This document shows, piece after piece, positions 12,330 through 12,414 of a DNA stretch of 12,414 nt. Each line of letters begins with the position of its first letter. The stretch's first letter is position 1. The stretch is taken from assembly GCA_030695705.1 (NCBI GenBank), contig JAUYPS010000009.1:1-12414 (forward strand), in the 5' to 3' direction. The position numbers were made by a program, and so were the translations under genes. This stretch comes from a bacterium (GTDB taxonomy: Bacteria; Patescibacteriota; Minisyncoccia; 2-02-FULL-40-12; IGHO2-12-FULL-4). The notes beneath the pieces are model-generated. The model did no database searches and was not told the DNA's origin. It was given only the letters and a program-made list of their open reading frames with translations.

Positions 12330-12414
12330 ATGAGGTATTTACATTTCAGCAAGACCGAGCGTCTTGAACTCTCGATCCTACTGAAGAAGGGTTACTCCTT
12401 GAGAGAGATTGGTC
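12330..12414 (+). CDS. IS30-family transposase, N-terminal fragment (cut by window)
   Basis: 28 codons are visible from ATG 12330 to the window end: MRYLHFSKTERLELS continuing to LLKKGYSLREIG. This matches the N-terminal helix-turn-helix region of IS30 transposases (pattern: Y-x-HL-x-x-x-ER-x-x-I-x-x-LL-x-x-G-x-S-x-R-x-IA), which binds the element's terminal repeats. The DDE catalytic domain would lie beyond the window, so integrity cannot be judged. It is the only mobile-element gene in the window. Confidence 0.75.
   Translation, partial: MRYLHFSKTERLELSILLKKGYSLREIG

Larger units (their letters stand above)
12276..12414 (+). mobile_element. Left end of an IS30-family insertion sequence (partial)
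   Basis: From about 12276 the sequence TGTAAATGAACCTTTGAAGT is followed by GCAAC, resembling IS30-type terminal sequences that contain GTTGCACTT. It precedes the start of an IS30-like transposase frame by about 50 bp. The exact boundary cannot be fixed because the other end lies outside the window. Confidence 0.5.

Overview
The window is a compact, gene-dense bacterial segment. Spacers are short, several neighbouring reading frames overlap or touch, two genes appear to start at TTG, and most genes have no strong Shine-Dalgarno sequence. The gene content (a short Mur ligase beside a FemX-type peptidyltransferase, a beta-CASP nuclease, small coiled-coil and Cys-rich proteins, a presenilin-like protease) and the AT-leaning, lysine-rich coding style suggest a member of the Candidate Phyla Radiation / Patescibacteria. 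That placement is an inference; no rRNA or tRNA gene is present to confirm it.

Left region (1-2452, all minus strand): a likely operon of a small Cys-rich protein, a coiled-coil protein built on a 21-bp tandem repeat, a beta-CASP metallo-beta-lactamase-fold ribonuclease, and a LOG-family protein cut by the window edge. A separate plus-strand gene (2562-3215) follows. It encodes a predicted exported protein of unknown function and, unlike its neighbours, has a good promoter, a strong ribosome binding site and its own intrinsic terminator.

Middle region (3259-6782, minus strand): a transcription unit that appears to start just upstream of 6200. It encodes a membrane-anchored cupredoxin-fold protein without copper ligands, a presenilin/A22-type intramembrane aspartyl protease (overlapping frames), and an ABC exporter split into two out-of-frame pieces with part of the membrane domain missing. 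Upstream of this unit lies a small protein resembling DUF5615/PIN-like proteins, closed by a hairpin terminator.

Cell wall and recombination block (6837-9662, minus strand): ruvA, a FemX-like aminoacyl-tRNA-dependent peptidyltransferase and a MurE-like ligase are packed as an operon. Both cell-wall genes carry palindromic or repeat-like DNA inserted in frame. The most striking is a perfect 19-bp inverted repeat in femX that contains two consensus DnaA boxes. Divergent from ruvA, only 27 bp away, is uvrB (9690-11681, plus strand).

Right region (11707-12414): a GmhB-like HAD phosphatase on the minus strand, converging on uvrB, with the left end of an IS30-type insertion sequence just upstream of its start and running off the window.

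The most unusual items are the DnaA-box palindrome inside femX, the repeat-like insertions in the MurE-like gene, and the pairing of a presenilin-like protease with a copper-less cupredoxin. No CRISPR array, phage module or recognisable defence system is present. No gene-free stretch exceeds 300 bases.
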